From assembly GCF_002379095.1 (NCBI RefSeq), contig NZ_NBZV01000039.1:1-44973 (forward strand): a DNA stretch of 44,973 nt. The letters run 5' to 3'. This stretch comes from Polaromonas sp. AER18D-145. GTDB lineage: Bacteria; Pseudomonadota; Gammaproteobacteria; Burkholderiales; Burkholderiaceae_C. The notes under the pieces are model-generated. The model had not been told where the DNA came from and did not search any database. It saw only the letters and a program-made list of their open reading frames with translations. How positions within the stretch are numbered: position 1 is the stretch's first letter; each line of letters starts with the position of its first letter. This document shows positions 27,756-35,783 of this stretch, in pieces. The translations under genes and the position numbers were made by a program.

Positions 27756-28199
27756 ATGAACCGCATGGAAGTCACCGAAAAAATCATCACCGCCAAAGTG
27801 TCCAAGGGCATCACCTGGGAATCGGTCGCAAAAAAGGTCGGCCTCAGCAAGGAGTGGGTCACCGCCGGCTGCCTGGGCCAGATGACGTTCGACGAGAAGC
27901 AGGCAAAAGCCGTTGGCAAGATTTTCGGGCTGACGGCGGAAGAACAGAAGTGGCTGCAGGTCGTGCCCTACAAAGGCTCACTGCCTACGCCCGTGCCGAC
28001 CGATCCGCTGATCTACCGCTGGTACGAAATCGTCAGCGTCTATGGCACCACCATCAAGGAACTGATCCACGAAGAGTTCGGCGACGGCATCATGAGCGCG
28101 ATTGATTTCTCAATGGACATCGTGCGCACGCCGGACCCCAAGGGCGACCGCGTGAATGTGGTGTTGTCAGGCAAGTTTTTGCCGTACAAGACTTATTGA
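27756..28199 (+). CDS. cynS: Cyanate hydratase (cyanase)
   Basis: The 147-residue cyanase converts cyanate plus bicarbonate to ammonia and CO2. The catalytic triad is intact: Arg88 (YRWYE), Glu91 and Ser114 (GIMSAIDF), with the same spacing as Arg96, Glu99 and Ser122 of the E. coli enzyme. The C-terminus LSGKFLPYKTY is also typical, and the N-terminal half is a helix-turn-helix-like bundle. It is the last gene of the transporter operon. No carbonic anhydrase (cynT) gene is beside it. Confidence 0.97.
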   Translation: MNRMEVTEKIITAKVSKGITWESVAKKVGLSKEWVTAGCLGQMTFDEKQAKAVGKIFGLTAEEQKWLQVVPYKGSLPTPVPTDPLIYRWYEIVSVYGTTIKELIHEEFGDGIMSAIDFSMDIVRTPDPKGDRVNVVLSGKFLPYKTY

Positions 28200-28212
28200 G
28201 TCGGATGACGCG

Positions 28213-28230
28213 GGGTGCCGCCTGGCACCC
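28213..28230. terminator. Hairpin after cynS
   Basis: GGGTGCC-gcct-GGCACCC, 13 bases after the cyanase stop. A 7-bp GC-rich stem with no T-tract, so it is only a possible terminator or 3' stabiliser. Confidence 0.35.
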
Positions 28231-28254
28231 TGGCCTCTCGCGCCGGAGGGGATC

Positions 28255-28434
28255 CTAAAGACCGCGAATCCGGCAGGCAAGCAGCAACAGCGCGAAGCCC
28301 ACGATCCAGGACCATGTCGCAATCGGCTCACCCACCCGGACCACACCAAAGTGTGCGAGCAGCGCGACGACAAACAGAACCAGGGAAATCACCCACACCA
28401 CAAAGGTCGGAGCTTTGCCGGAAAAATTGCGCAT
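28255..28434 (-). CDS. Small two-helix membrane protein
   Basis: The 59-residue product starts MRNFSGKAPTFVVWVISLVL and has two hydrophobic helices (about residues 10-31 and 40-54) with a basic end (CRIRGL). An AGGAAA ribosome site lies upstream of ATG 28434, better than for the longer frame starting at 28467. It looks like a conserved hypothetical of Burkholderiales; function unknown. It converges on cynS. Confidence 0.65.
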   Translation of the reverse strand: MRNFSGKAPTFVVWVISLVLFVVALLAHFGVVRVGEPIATWSWIVGFALLLLACRIRGL

Positions 28435-28752
28435 GGTGTGTTTCCTGTTGGTTGTGAGATGAAGCAACTTGATTCTAGGGGTCGCAACCTTCCGGTCATC
28501 GACAAAGCGTTCGGGTCTGACGCCATTGCGGGAGGCCCTGGGACCTCGCTATGCGACAAAGCGCCTTGCCTTGAAGTTGGTTCTGTGCATGGGTCGGGTG
28601 GTCCCCGCCAGGAACCGGTCTTTCCTCGGAAGCCCAGGCATCGGGCGCTCTTCAGCCTTGGTTCTCGGTAACGCGAGCTGCAAGAGTGGAGCCACGGACG
28701 CCGGCTTGCCGGTTACTGTCGGCCTGACGGAAGGGCTGGGCATCGACGGGGT
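28435..28752. other. 318-bp stretch without a recognised gene
   Basis: Between the small membrane protein and the methyltransferase. Open frames exist on both strands, but none has a ribosome site or recognisable sequence. It should contain the promoter of the small membrane protein. No hairpin with T-tract or known RNA pattern was seen. Confidence 0.5.
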
Positions 28753-29550
28753 TCACACAGTTGCGCGAACTGCCCATGCCCTCGCCACCAAGGAAATGGA
28801 GCCATCGGCCTGGACCGGAAGCGTCTGTCGTATTCTGTCTCTCAGCTTGCTTCTGGCGGGCTCGTCTAAAGACATCGCATAGGAGGGCGCCGGCCCTTGA
28901 CCGCCAAGGAATGGCTCCCAGTAGTCCTGGAAGCTGGGGAAGAACGTCGGGACATCGATGGACGTCACTTCGGGCTCGCGGAATCCGGCATTGCCAACCT
29001 CGGCAATGAGTACGTCGGGACGACATATCGGAAAACGTAGCCCCTCGTCGAGCCTCGCAGCGCCGGGATCGAGAGCGACAGCCGCATCCCAGAAGTAGCG
29101 CATGAGCTCCATCTTCCCCGCGTAGTCCCATACATAGGCCCCAAACATCGCACCCCTGGTTGCCACTCTGGCGATTTCCTTGAAGGCGGCGCCCGGATTG
29201 GGAACGAAATTCAGAACGAGCCCCGAAACCACAACGTCGACCGCAGCGTCCTCCAAAGGGATATCGGCCGCATTGCCAGGACAGAACCTCACGCGACCCG
29301 CGAGCGTCTCGCGCGCAATCCTGAGGAAGCCTTCGGAAGGTTCGACGCCCGTGATTGATGTGGGTGCGCAGTGCTCAGCGATGGCTGCGCAAAGCGCGCC
29401 GGTCCCGCACCCCACATCCAACCAACGCTTGCCGGCCGGGGCATCGAGCCACGACAGGAAAGCCGGCGCCACGCGGCGACTCCAGCGGCCGACATAGCGC
29501 TCATAAGGATTCCCGAGTTGCCAGTTGTCGGACGGTTGCACTGTATCCAT
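28753..29550 (-). CDS. SAM-dependent methyltransferase (class I)
   Basis: The 265-residue protein has a Rossmann-type methyltransferase fold. Motif I is WLDVGCGTGALCAAI, the acidic residue binding SAM ribose is in GVEPSEGFL, and a DVVVSGLVLNF stretch follows. The start MDTVQPSDNWQLGNPYERYVGRWSR is typical of UbiE/Methyltransf_11-type enzymes of unknown substrate. A GAGGAG ribosome site is 8 bases before ATG 29550. It faces opposite to genes on both sides and may be a separate insertion. The 272-base gap to its right holds nothing I recognise. Confidence 0.88.
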   Translation of the reverse strand: MDTVQPSDNWQLGNPYERYVGRWSRRVAPAFLSWLDAPAGKRWLDVGCGTGALCAAIAEHCAPTSITGVEPSEGFLRIARETLAGRVRFCPGNAADIPLEDAAVDVVVSGLVLNFVPNPGAAFKEIARVATRGAMFGAYVWDYAGKMELMRYFWDAAVALDPGAARLDEGLRFPICRPDVLIAEVGNAGFREPEVTSIDVPTFFPSFQDYWEPFLGGQGPAPSYAMSLDEPARSKLRDRIRQTLPVQADGSISLVARAWAVRATV

Positions 29551-29822
29551 GGTGAAGCTCCTCGGTGAGTTGAGCGATGCCTAACGTAAAGCGGACTGCA
29601 AAACTTGCGACTGAATCTGAAATCACGCCACCACATCCGGCAGTGTATGCCGCCGAATTCTAGACTTCCATCGAGTTCGGCCCAACCCTCAATCGGAAGA
29701 GTCTGTCGTTCTTTTATGGGCGCCACCAAGCAACTCGCTTACCCTACCCTCAGTCGATGTTCATGGCAGTTGCGAGGCAGCCAATCATCGTGCGCCAGCC
29801 TTGTTCAAGGCAAAATGCCCCC

Positions 29823-31058
29823 ATGAACTCCCTCGACGGCATCCGCATCCTCGACCTCTCCCGCGTACTCGCGGGCCCCTGGTGTACCCAGACGCTGGCT
29901 GACCTCGGCGCCGACGTCATCAAGATCGAACGCCCCGGCACCGGCGACGACACACGGACCTGGGGCCCGCCCTTCCTGCAAGACGCGCTGGGCCATGAAA
30001 CGCAGGAAGCCGCCTATTACCTGGGCACCAACCGCAACAAGCGCTCGCTGACCTGCGACATTGCCCAGCCCGAAGGCCAGGCGCTGATTCGCGAGCTGGT
30101 GACGCACTGCGATGTGTTTGTCGAAAACTTCAAGGTTGGCGACATGGCGCGTTACGGGCTGGACTATGTCTCGCTGAAAGCCATCAACCCGCGGCTGGTG
30201 TACTGCTCGGTCACCGGTTTTGGCCAGACCGGGCCGTATGCCGAACGCGCGGGCTACGACTACGCGATCCAGGGCATGGGCGGGCTCATGAGTGTGACGG
30301 GTGAGCGCGACGACCTGGGCGGCGGGCCGCAGAAGGTGGGCGTGGCGGTGTCGGACCTGATGACCGGCATGTATGCCACCGTCGCCATCCTCGCGGCGCT
30401 GCGCCATGCCGAGAAAACCGGCGAAGGCCAACAGGTGGACATGGCGCTGCTGGACACGCAGGTGGCCATGCTGGCCAACCTGGGCGCCAACTACCTGGTC
30501 AGCGGCAAAGTGCCGGGGCGCGCGGGCAATGCGCACCAGAACATCGTGCCCTACCAGGTGTTCGAGGTCGCGCCGGCCGCCGATGGGCACAAAGACCACA
30601 TCATTCTGGCCGTCGGCAACGACAGCCAGTACGCCAAGTTCTGCGCGGTGGCGGGCCGGCCCGAGCTGGCGAGCGACCCGCAGTATGCGAAGAACCGTGA
30701 CCGCGTGCGTAACCGCGCGGTGCTGGTGCCGCTGCTGGAAGCCATCCTGCTGACGCGCAGCAAGGCCGACTGGCTGGCGGCGCTGGAAGCAGCCAAGGTG
30801 CCTTGCGGCGCTATCAACAATTTGGCCGAAGTGTTTGACGATCCGCAAATAGAAGCGCGGCACATGGTCACACACTGGCAGCACCCGGTGAAAAATGACT
30901 TGCGGCTGGTGTCCAGCCCCATCAAACTGAGTGCCACGCCGGTACGCACCGACCTGCCGCCGCCCATGCTGGGCCAGCACACCGAGGAAGTCCTGCGCAG
31001 CGTGTTGAACTACTCCGACGCGCAACTGTCTGACCTGAAACTCAAAGAGGTGATCTGA
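29823..31058 (+). CDS. Class III CoA-transferase (CaiB/BaiF family)
   Basis: The 411-residue enzyme moves CoA between organic acids. The conserved start is GIRILDLSRVLAGPWCTQTLADLGADVIKIERPG (residues 6-39), and the catalytic aspartate is Asp178 in GVAVSDLMTGMY. Related enzymes act on formyl/oxalyl-, succinyl- or carnitinyl-CoA; the substrate is not readable here. Start is ATG 29823 (MNSLDG); the upstream in-frame part is not conserved. The next gene starts within its stop (TGATG). Confidence 0.93.
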   Translation: MNSLDGIRILDLSRVLAGPWCTQTLADLGADVIKIERPGTGDDTRTWGPPFLQDALGHETQEAAYYLGTNRNKRSLTCDIAQPEGQALIRELVTHCDVFVENFKVGDMARYGLDYVSLKAINPRLVYCSVTGFGQTGPYAERAGYDYAIQGMGGLMSVTGERDDLGGGPQKVGVAVSDLMTGMYATVAILAALRHAEKTGEGQQVDMALLDTQVAMLANLGANYLVSGKVPGRAGNAHQNIVPYQVFEVAPAADGHKDHIILAVGNDSQYAKFCAVAGRPELASDPQYAKNRDRVRNRAVLVPLLEAILLTRSKADWLAALEAAKVPCGAINNLAEVFDDPQIEARHMVTHWQHPVKNDLRLVSSPIKLSATPVRTDLPPPMLGQHTEEVLRSVLNYSDAQLSDLKLKEVI

Positions 31059-31792
31059 TGGCCAATTTTGTTCTTGTTCATGGCGCCTGGCACGGCGGCT
31101 GGTGCTGGCAGCGGGTCACGTCGGCGCTGCAGCAGCAGCAGGGCCACCGCGTCCACGCGGTCACGCTGACCGGCCTGGGCGAACGCGCGCACCTGCTGGC
31201 ACCCAGCATCACGCTGGACACGCACATCGACGACGTGATCAGCGCCATCGAGGTGGAGGAGCTGCACGACGTCATTCTGGCCGTGCATTCCTACGCCGGC
31301 ATGATAGGCACCGCGGTCGCAGACAGGCTGGGCAAACACCTGAAGCACCTGGTGTACGTCGATGCTGTCGTGCCCAAGCCCGGCGAAAGCTGGAGCAGCA
31401 CGCAGTCGGCGGCCACGCAGCAACAGCGCCTGTCGGCGGCCCAGGCCTCGACACGTTTCAGCTTTCCGCCGCCCGACCCTGAAGTCTTCGGCCTGCATGA
31501 CGCCGACCACGCCTGGGTCAAGCGCCGCCAGACGCCGCACCCCGGCAACACCTACCAGGCGCCGCTGGACTTTGACGTGCAACGCGTTGCCGCGATTCCG
31601 CGCACCTTTGTCAACTGCACGCAGCCGGCGCTGGCCACCATCGAACCCAGCCGCCTGCGCGTGAAAGACCCCAAGTTCTGGGACGGCGCGTGGTTGCCCA
31701 ACTCGAAGATCGTGGAACTCAAGACCGGCCACGACCCGATGATCAGCGACCCCGCCGGCTTGACCCGCATTCTTCTGGACTGCGCGGCGTGA
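31058..31792 (+). CDS. Alpha/beta hydrolase (esterase-like)
   Basis: The 244-residue hydrolase has the oxyanion region FVLVHGAWHGGWCW (residues 4-17), the nucleophile Ser78 in AVHSYAGM, and the catalytic histidine in ELKTGHDPMIS. This style matches plant-like methylesterase/EstC-type hydrolases. The substrate is unknown; coupling to the CoA-transferase suggests a small-acid ester or thioester pathway, by inference. It overlaps the next gene (GTGA). Confidence 0.88.
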   Translation: MANFVLVHGAWHGGWCWQRVTSALQQQQGHRVHAVTLTGLGERAHLLAPSITLDTHIDDVISAIEVEELHDVILAVHSYAGMIGTAVADRLGKHLKHLVYVDAVVPKPGESWSSTQSAATQQQRLSAAQASTRFSFPPPDPEVFGLHDADHAWVKRRQTPHPGNTYQAPLDFDVQRVAAIPRTFVNCTQPALATIEPSRLRVKDPKFWDGAWLPNSKIVELKTGHDPMISDPAGLTRILLDCAA

Positions 31793-32292
31793 CGCCTTTG
31801 CGCAGGCGCCACTTCTCGGCCGCCCTGGCAGGCGGGCTGGTGCTGCCTGCGCTGGGCTGGCCAGCGGCGGTGCTCGCCAAAGACACGGCCTTGCCCGCGC
31901 CTGCCTCGCTGCCCGCGGCCGCACAGGCGGCTGCCGCCCAGGGTGAACCGCTGGTGCTGCTAGTCACCCTGACCGGCTGCCCGTATTGTGAACTGGTCAG
32001 GCGCAACTACCTGCTGCCGGCACGCCGCGAGTCGGGCCTGCATGCGTGGCAGCTCAATGTTGCCGACCGCACCACGCCGCTGGCGGGCTTTGACGGCAAA
32101 ACCGCCAGCGCTGCCGCACAGGTCAAGTCATGGAAAGCCGACTTCACGCCCACGGTGCTGTTTCTCGGCAGGCAGGGGCAGGAACTGGCCGAGCGCCTGG
32201 TCGGCGTGGCCGTGCCGGACTTTTATGGCGCCTACCTGGACGAGCGGCTGGCAACCGCACGCCAGGTGCTGGCAGCGCACAAACGGGCGTGA
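31789..32292 (+). CDS. Tat-exported thioredoxin-like protein
   Basis: The 167-residue protein begins at GTG 31789, overlapping the hydrolase stop codon. A twin-arginine signal (LRRRHFSAALAGGLVLP, cut near VLAKD) suggests export of a folded protein. The thioredoxin-like domain has the CxxC pair Cys64-Cys67 (TGCPYCELVRR) and the cis-Pro region FTPTVLFLG. It resembles SoxW-type thiol reductases; its target is unknown. No ATG option exists near the signal peptide, which supports the GTG start. Confidence 0.82.
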   Translation: MTPLRRRHFSAALAGGLVLPALGWPAAVLAKDTALPAPASLPAAAQAAAAQGEPLVLLVTLTGCPYCELVRRNYLLPARRESGLHAWQLNVADRTTPLAGFDGKTASAAAQVKSWKADFTPTVLFLGRQGQELAERLVGVAVPDFYGAYLDERLATARQVLAAHKRA

Positions 32293-32307
32293 ACGGCGAG
32301 GCACCCC

Positions 32308-32844
32308 ATGAACAACGCCGACGCCCTGCACGCGGCCATCCACGAAGAAGTGGCTTTGCAGGCTTATGACAAGCGCTGGCCGAACAGGTTTGTGGCCGAG
32401 CGGGACCGGCTGCTGGCGCTGTTTCCGCTCATTTTTGTCGACATCGAACACATCGGAAGCACAGCCGTCCCCGGGCTGGTGGCCAAACCCATTGTGGACC
32501 TGCTGGCGGGTGTCGAAACGATGGCCATGGCCAGATCGCTGACCGAACCGCTGCGTGAAGCCGGCTACACCACATCGGCGGAATTCAACGCCACGCTGAC
32601 AGACCGCCAGTGGTTCATGCGCTGGGCCGACGGACGCCGCACGCACCACCTGCACATTGCTGTTCAAGGCGGTCCCGTATGGACCCGGCACTTGCACTTT
32701 CGCGATGCACTGCGCGCCAGCCCCGTGCTTGCGGCACGCTATGCCGCCCTCAAGGCCGAGCTGGCGGTCCGGCACCCGACCGACCGGGAGGCCTACACCA
32801 ACGCAAAGACCGCCTTTGTGAACTCGCTGCCGAACCACAACTGA
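32308..32844 (+). CDS. GrpB/UPF0157 family protein
   Basis: The 178-residue protein belongs to the GrpB (UPF0157) family, which has a nucleotidyltransferase-like fold. The signature HIGSTAVPGLVAKPIVDLLAGV is at residues 48-69, and HHLHIAVQGGPVW and the C-terminal YTNAKTAFV are typical. Members occur alone or fused to dephospho-CoA kinase; the reaction is not settled. It starts 15 bases after the thioredoxin-like gene. Confidence 0.9.
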   Translation: MNNADALHAAIHEEVALQAYDKRWPNRFVAERDRLLALFPLIFVDIEHIGSTAVPGLVAKPIVDLLAGVETMAMARSLTEPLREAGYTTSAEFNATLTDRQWFMRWADGRRTHHLHIAVQGGPVWTRHLHFRDALRASPVLAARYAALKAELAVRHPTDREAYTNAKTAFVNSLPNHN

Positions 32845-33221
32845 GCGCCCCGTCGAAGCGGGCGACCACACGCTCCCTGCCAACCTTACGAGCTTCTTTG
32901 CCGATGATCTGCTGGTCATCCATGCTGGCTGCACTTGACAACGTCATGCACCTCGGAAGCACCAGAAATCCCGCCGATAACTCGCGATGACCGGCAAGCC
33001 CCACTTGGCCTGCACAGCTCTTGGGCGGGCCCGCATTACCTCCTCGCCTGAAAGACTCGGCAGTTAAGCGACCAGGCAATAAGTCACAAATCACAACTTT
33101 TTTATTATTGTTTCTCAATGTTTCCGGGTGATATCCCACATCAAAGTCCGTGTTAAGTTCAGCCACCGTCATGGTCTTCATGATGAATCAGCAATGTCGA
33201 AAGACAAAGGAGTTACCAGCT
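32845..33221. other. 377-bp intergenic stretch with an AT-rich block
   Basis: Between the GrpB-family gene and the repeat-rich secreted protein. The block at about 33080-33120 (CACAAATCACAAC, TTTTTTATTATTG) is strikingly AT-rich against the GC-rich background and probably holds the promoter, but I could not fix -35/-10 boxes. AAGGAG at 33207-33212 serves the next start codon. No known riboswitch or RNA gene was recognised. Confidence 0.5.
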
Positions 33222-33968
33222 ATGGGAATGAAACGCCCGATGCTTGCACTTGTCACAGCAAGCATCCTCCTGGCATTTGCCGGTACGCCCGTTTTCGCAC
33301 AGGTGGCGACCACCACCAGTTCGAAGCCAGCAACTGACCTTGCAACAACCTACAGCACTTTCGCCGGCTCTGACGCGAATGCAACGGCATTGGTAAGCGG
33401 CCTGCGTACCGGCAAAAGCATCACCCTGACATCGACCAGTGATGCAACAGGCACGCCCGCCAGTTCGACGACGTTTACACCGGCAACGTCCCAGCTGGGC
33501 TACGGCAATGTCAACATCGCGTTGGCCCTCGCAAAAGCCGAACTGACGAAGTTGGGCATTACCGATCCCACGCCGGCCCAGCTTGAGGCAGCGTTGAACG
33601 GCGGCAGCGTCACCACATCAACAGGCACCACCGCCTTGCCTGGCGTTTTGCAGATGCGAAGCGAAGGCCAGGGCTGGGGGGTCATCGCAAAAACACTCGG
33701 ATTCAACCTGGGTGCAGTGATCAGCGCGTCAAAAACGGACAAGAGCGCCGCGGCTGCCGAGCGGCGGGCCGATGCGGGCAAAGGCCAACGGGATGTCAGA
33801 GTCGAAAAAGTGAATTCGAACTCCGGGCGGCCGGAAAAAGTTGAGCGTCTGGCAAAAGTCGAGCGCCCTGAAAAAATCGAACGCCCGGAACGTGTGGAGC
33901 GTCCCGAGCGCGTCGAGCGTCCGGAGCGTGTCGAGCGCCCGGAGCGCATAGAGCGTCCCAAGCGATAA
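33222..33968 (+). CDS. Secreted protein with charged hexapeptide-repeat tail
   Basis: The 248-residue protein has a signal peptide (MGMKRPMLALVTAS... cut near VFAQ). A Thr/Ser/Ala-rich middle contains a conserved-looking module, QMRSEGQGWGVIAKTLGFNL (residues 144-163). A tail from about residue 203 to the end repeats R-P-E-R/K-V/I-E (VERPER) about seven times. The tail is encoded by an 18-base DNA repeat. Start is ATG 33222, with AAGGAG nine bases upstream. Charge-alternating tails may bind cell wall, metals or partners; no function is known to me. Confidence 0.8.
   Translation: MGMKRPMLALVTASILLAFAGTPVFAQVATTTSSKPATDLATTYSTFAGSDANATALVSGLRTGKSITLTSTSDATGTPASSTTFTPATSQLGYGNVNIALALAKAELTKLGITDPTPAQLEAALNGGSVTTSTGTTALPGVLQMRSEGQGWGVIAKTLGFNLGAVISASKTDKSAAAAERRADAGKGQRDVRVEKVNSNSGRPEKVERLAKVERPEKIERPERVERPERVERPERVERPERIERPKR
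33828..33965 (+). repeat. 18-bp tandem coding repeats (VERPER)
   Basis: Imperfect tandem units of the form GAGCGTCCCGAGCGCGTC encode the hexapeptide repeats at the end of the secreted protein. The units near 33890-33950 are the most alike. Such repeats change copy number easily, so length may differ between strains. Confidence 0.8.
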
Positions 33969-33985
33969 GAATTGGCGTAATCCGG

Positions 33986-34028
33986 TCCGGATGAGTGCGC
34001 ACACAACCGCGGCTCATCCGGTTTTTTT
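33986..34028 (+). terminator. Rho-independent terminator before the barrel gene
   Basis: Stem CCGGATGAG (33987-33995) with CTCATCCGG (34013-34021), then seven Ts. It ends the secreted-protein gene, and lies only about 19 bases before the next start codon, so it could limit read-through into the outer-membrane gene. Confidence 0.85.
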
Positions 34029-34046
34029 ATGTAGAGGAATAAATTG

Positions 34047-34823
34047 ATGCAAACGAAAAAGTACACCCGGCTCATGCTGGCAAGCACCCTGGTATTGGCA
34101 GCTCATGCGGGCTGGGCCAGTGACGAGGGCACCTTGACCATGGGAACCAGCGTTAACTACAGTTCCGGAAAATACGGCACGCAGACGTCGACCGACATCA
34201 CTTCGATTCCCTTGAATGTCGCTTACGACAAGGGCCCATGGACATTCAAGGTGAGCGTTCCCTATATTCGCATCACCGGCCCCAGTGATGTGGTGGTGGG
34301 TGTTGGCAAAACGTCGGCAACCACTTCCACCGTTCGCACGGCATCAGGCCTGGGTGATGTCGTCACAGCCGCGACCTATAACTTTTACAACAATGCGGAG
34401 GCACAGTTCGGTGCCGACGTCACAGGCAAGATCAAATTTGGCACAGCTGACAGCGCCAAGGGCCTGGGCACCGGGGAAAACGACTACTCCGTCATTCTGG
34501 ACGTCTACAAAAAAGTCAATCAGCTCACTTTTTTTGGTGGCATCGGGTATACCGCCCTCGGAAGCTCGGCTGCGATCCCGCTGCGAAACGTCTTCAGTCT
34601 GACCGCTGGATCCGTGTTCAAGATGGATGAAAAAAACAACGCCGGATTTGCCTACGATTACCGCCAGAAGTCATCCGCTACGAGCGCGGCACAAAGCGAG
34701 TTGACCGCGTTTTACGTGCACAAGTTTGACAAGTCATGGAAGACACAGACGTATCTGCTGAAGGGCTTCTCTGACGGGAGCCCGGACTGGGGCGCAGGCG
34801 TATCGGTAGGTTACGCTTTCTAG
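34047..34823 (+). CDS. Predicted outer-membrane beta-barrel protein
   Basis: The 258-residue protein has a signal peptide (MQTKKYTRLMLASTLVLAA..., cut near GWASD) and alternating beta-strand patterns throughout. It ends with a C-terminal phenylalanine (VSVGYAF), the usual outer-membrane assembly signal. It resembles transporter-like barrels of unknown substrate; I could not name the family. Start is ATG 34047 with AGAGGA upstream. It lies behind the secreted repeat protein, separated by a terminator. Confidence 0.8.
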   Translation: MQTKKYTRLMLASTLVLAAHAGWASDEGTLTMGTSVNYSSGKYGTQTSTDITSIPLNVAYDKGPWTFKVSVPYIRITGPSDVVVGVGKTSATTSTVRTASGLGDVVTAATYNFYNNAEAQFGADVTGKIKFGTADSAKGLGTGENDYSVILDVYKKVNQLTFFGGIGYTALGSSAAIPLRNVFSLTAGSVFKMDEKNNAGFAYDYRQKSSATSAAQSELTAFYVHKFDKSWKTQTYLLKGFSDGSPDWGAGVSVGYAF

Positions 34824-34989
34824 GGTAGCCATGTGAGTTCCTGACCAGTGGCCTGCTGCACTGGCTCGAACTCAGCCCGGACGCTGGCCTTGTTGCAGCC
34901 TTCTGCGCTGGCTGCGCTTGCGCCACCACCCAGCGGCCAGCGTGTCGGCGCCAGCTCGCCCTGCCCCGGCTTGCCCACGAGCCGCTCTC

Positions 34990-35043
34990 TTTTTAATAGC
35001 TGCTTTCGACCGTGTTTATTGGGTGGAGGGCCAATTTGACCAA
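34990..35043 (-). repeat. Diverged copy D of the 58-bp repeat (possible)
   Basis: On the minus strand: AAATTGGCCCTCCACCC, then AAAGCAGCTATTAAAAAG. The layout is like copies A-C but diverged and in opposite orientation. It follows the DUF4197 gene's 3' end at a distance of about 20 bases. Confidence 0.4.
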
Positions 35044-35062
35044 CACCCCGGTCAAGGTCGAT

Positions 35063-35767
35063 TTATTTCATCGCCCCAAACACCTTCTTCAAAATCGCGC
35101 TGCCGGTACCCACCGGGTCCTGGCGGATCTTCTTTTCTTCTTCGCCGATGATCAGGTAGAGCCCGTCCAGCGTCTTGCCGGTGACGTATTGCTGGATGTT
35201 GGCGTCTTCCTTTTTGACCAGGCCAAAGCCGGCGGCCTTGCCGGCGAACTCGTTGTATTTGTTGGCCAGCCCCACTTTGGCCGTGGCCTGCGTGACCACC
35301 GGCAGGAACTTCACCGCCAGCGGGGCGCGGGTTTTCTCGGCAAAGAAGTTCGTGACCGAGGTCTCGCCGCCGGCCAGGATGTTTTTGGCGTCCGTGACAT
35401 TCATGGAGCGCACCGCACTGACCAGCAGGTCCTTGCCCATGGGCACCGCGGCTTCGGCGGCGCGGTTGATGGTGGTCACCAGCTCGTCGATGCGTTTGCC
35501 CTGCCCGAAACTCCGGAGCAGTTTCGACGCATCTTCGAGGTAACCCGGCAATGGAATGCGAACTTTCGGGTTGCCGAGGAATCCATCTGTCTTGCCAAGC
35601 AGGGCCACGGCCGCCAATGCGCCTTTTTCGAGGGCGGTTTTCAGGCCAGTGGAAGCTTCAGCATTGCTCAGGTCGCCCAGCGACAGGGCCTGCGCCTGCT
35701 GGTAGGTGGCCAGGATCAGAAAGCCCAGTGCGCTGAGACCGGCCTGGTTAAAATTGCGACGTTGCAT
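35063..35767 (-). CDS. DUF4197 family exported protein
   Basis: The 234-residue protein starts MQRRNFNQAGLSALGFLILA, a signal sequence, and the mature part is a helical DUF4197 domain (LSLGDLSNAEASTGLKTALE, then FLGNPKVRIPLPGYLE and the C-terminal TLDGLYLIIGEEEKKIRQDP). Probably periplasmic; function unknown. Start is ATG 35767 with GGAAGGA upstream; the frame continues upstream but over the divergent gene. The start codon almost touches that of the divergent TlpA-like gene. Confidence 0.88.
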   Translation of the reverse strand: MQRRNFNQAGLSALGFLILATYQQAQALSLGDLSNAEASTGLKTALEKGALAAVALLGKTDGFLGNPKVRIPLPGYLEDASKLLRSFGQGKRIDELVTTINRAAEAAVPMGKDLLVSAVRSMNVTDAKNILAGGETSVTNFFAEKTRAPLAVKFLPVVTQATAKVGLANKYNEFAGKAAGFGLVKKEDANIQQYVTGKTLDGLYLIIGEEEKKIRQDPVGTGSAILKKVFGAMK

Positions 35768-35783
35768 GATGAGATCCTTCCCT

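Noticed and set aside
28469..28882. Plus-strand open frame between cynS and the methyltransferase
   Set aside because: It overlaps the methyltransferase 3' end, lacks a ribosome site and has no recognisable sequence.
33000..33075. Possible riboswitch upstream of the secreted repeat protein
   Set aside because: The GC-rich text has no consensus of a known class on either strand, and I could not draw a convincing fold.
33828..33965. CRISPR-like or regulatory tandem array
   Set aside because: Units are 18 bases, contiguous and in frame, coding for a hexapeptide repeat; no spacers.
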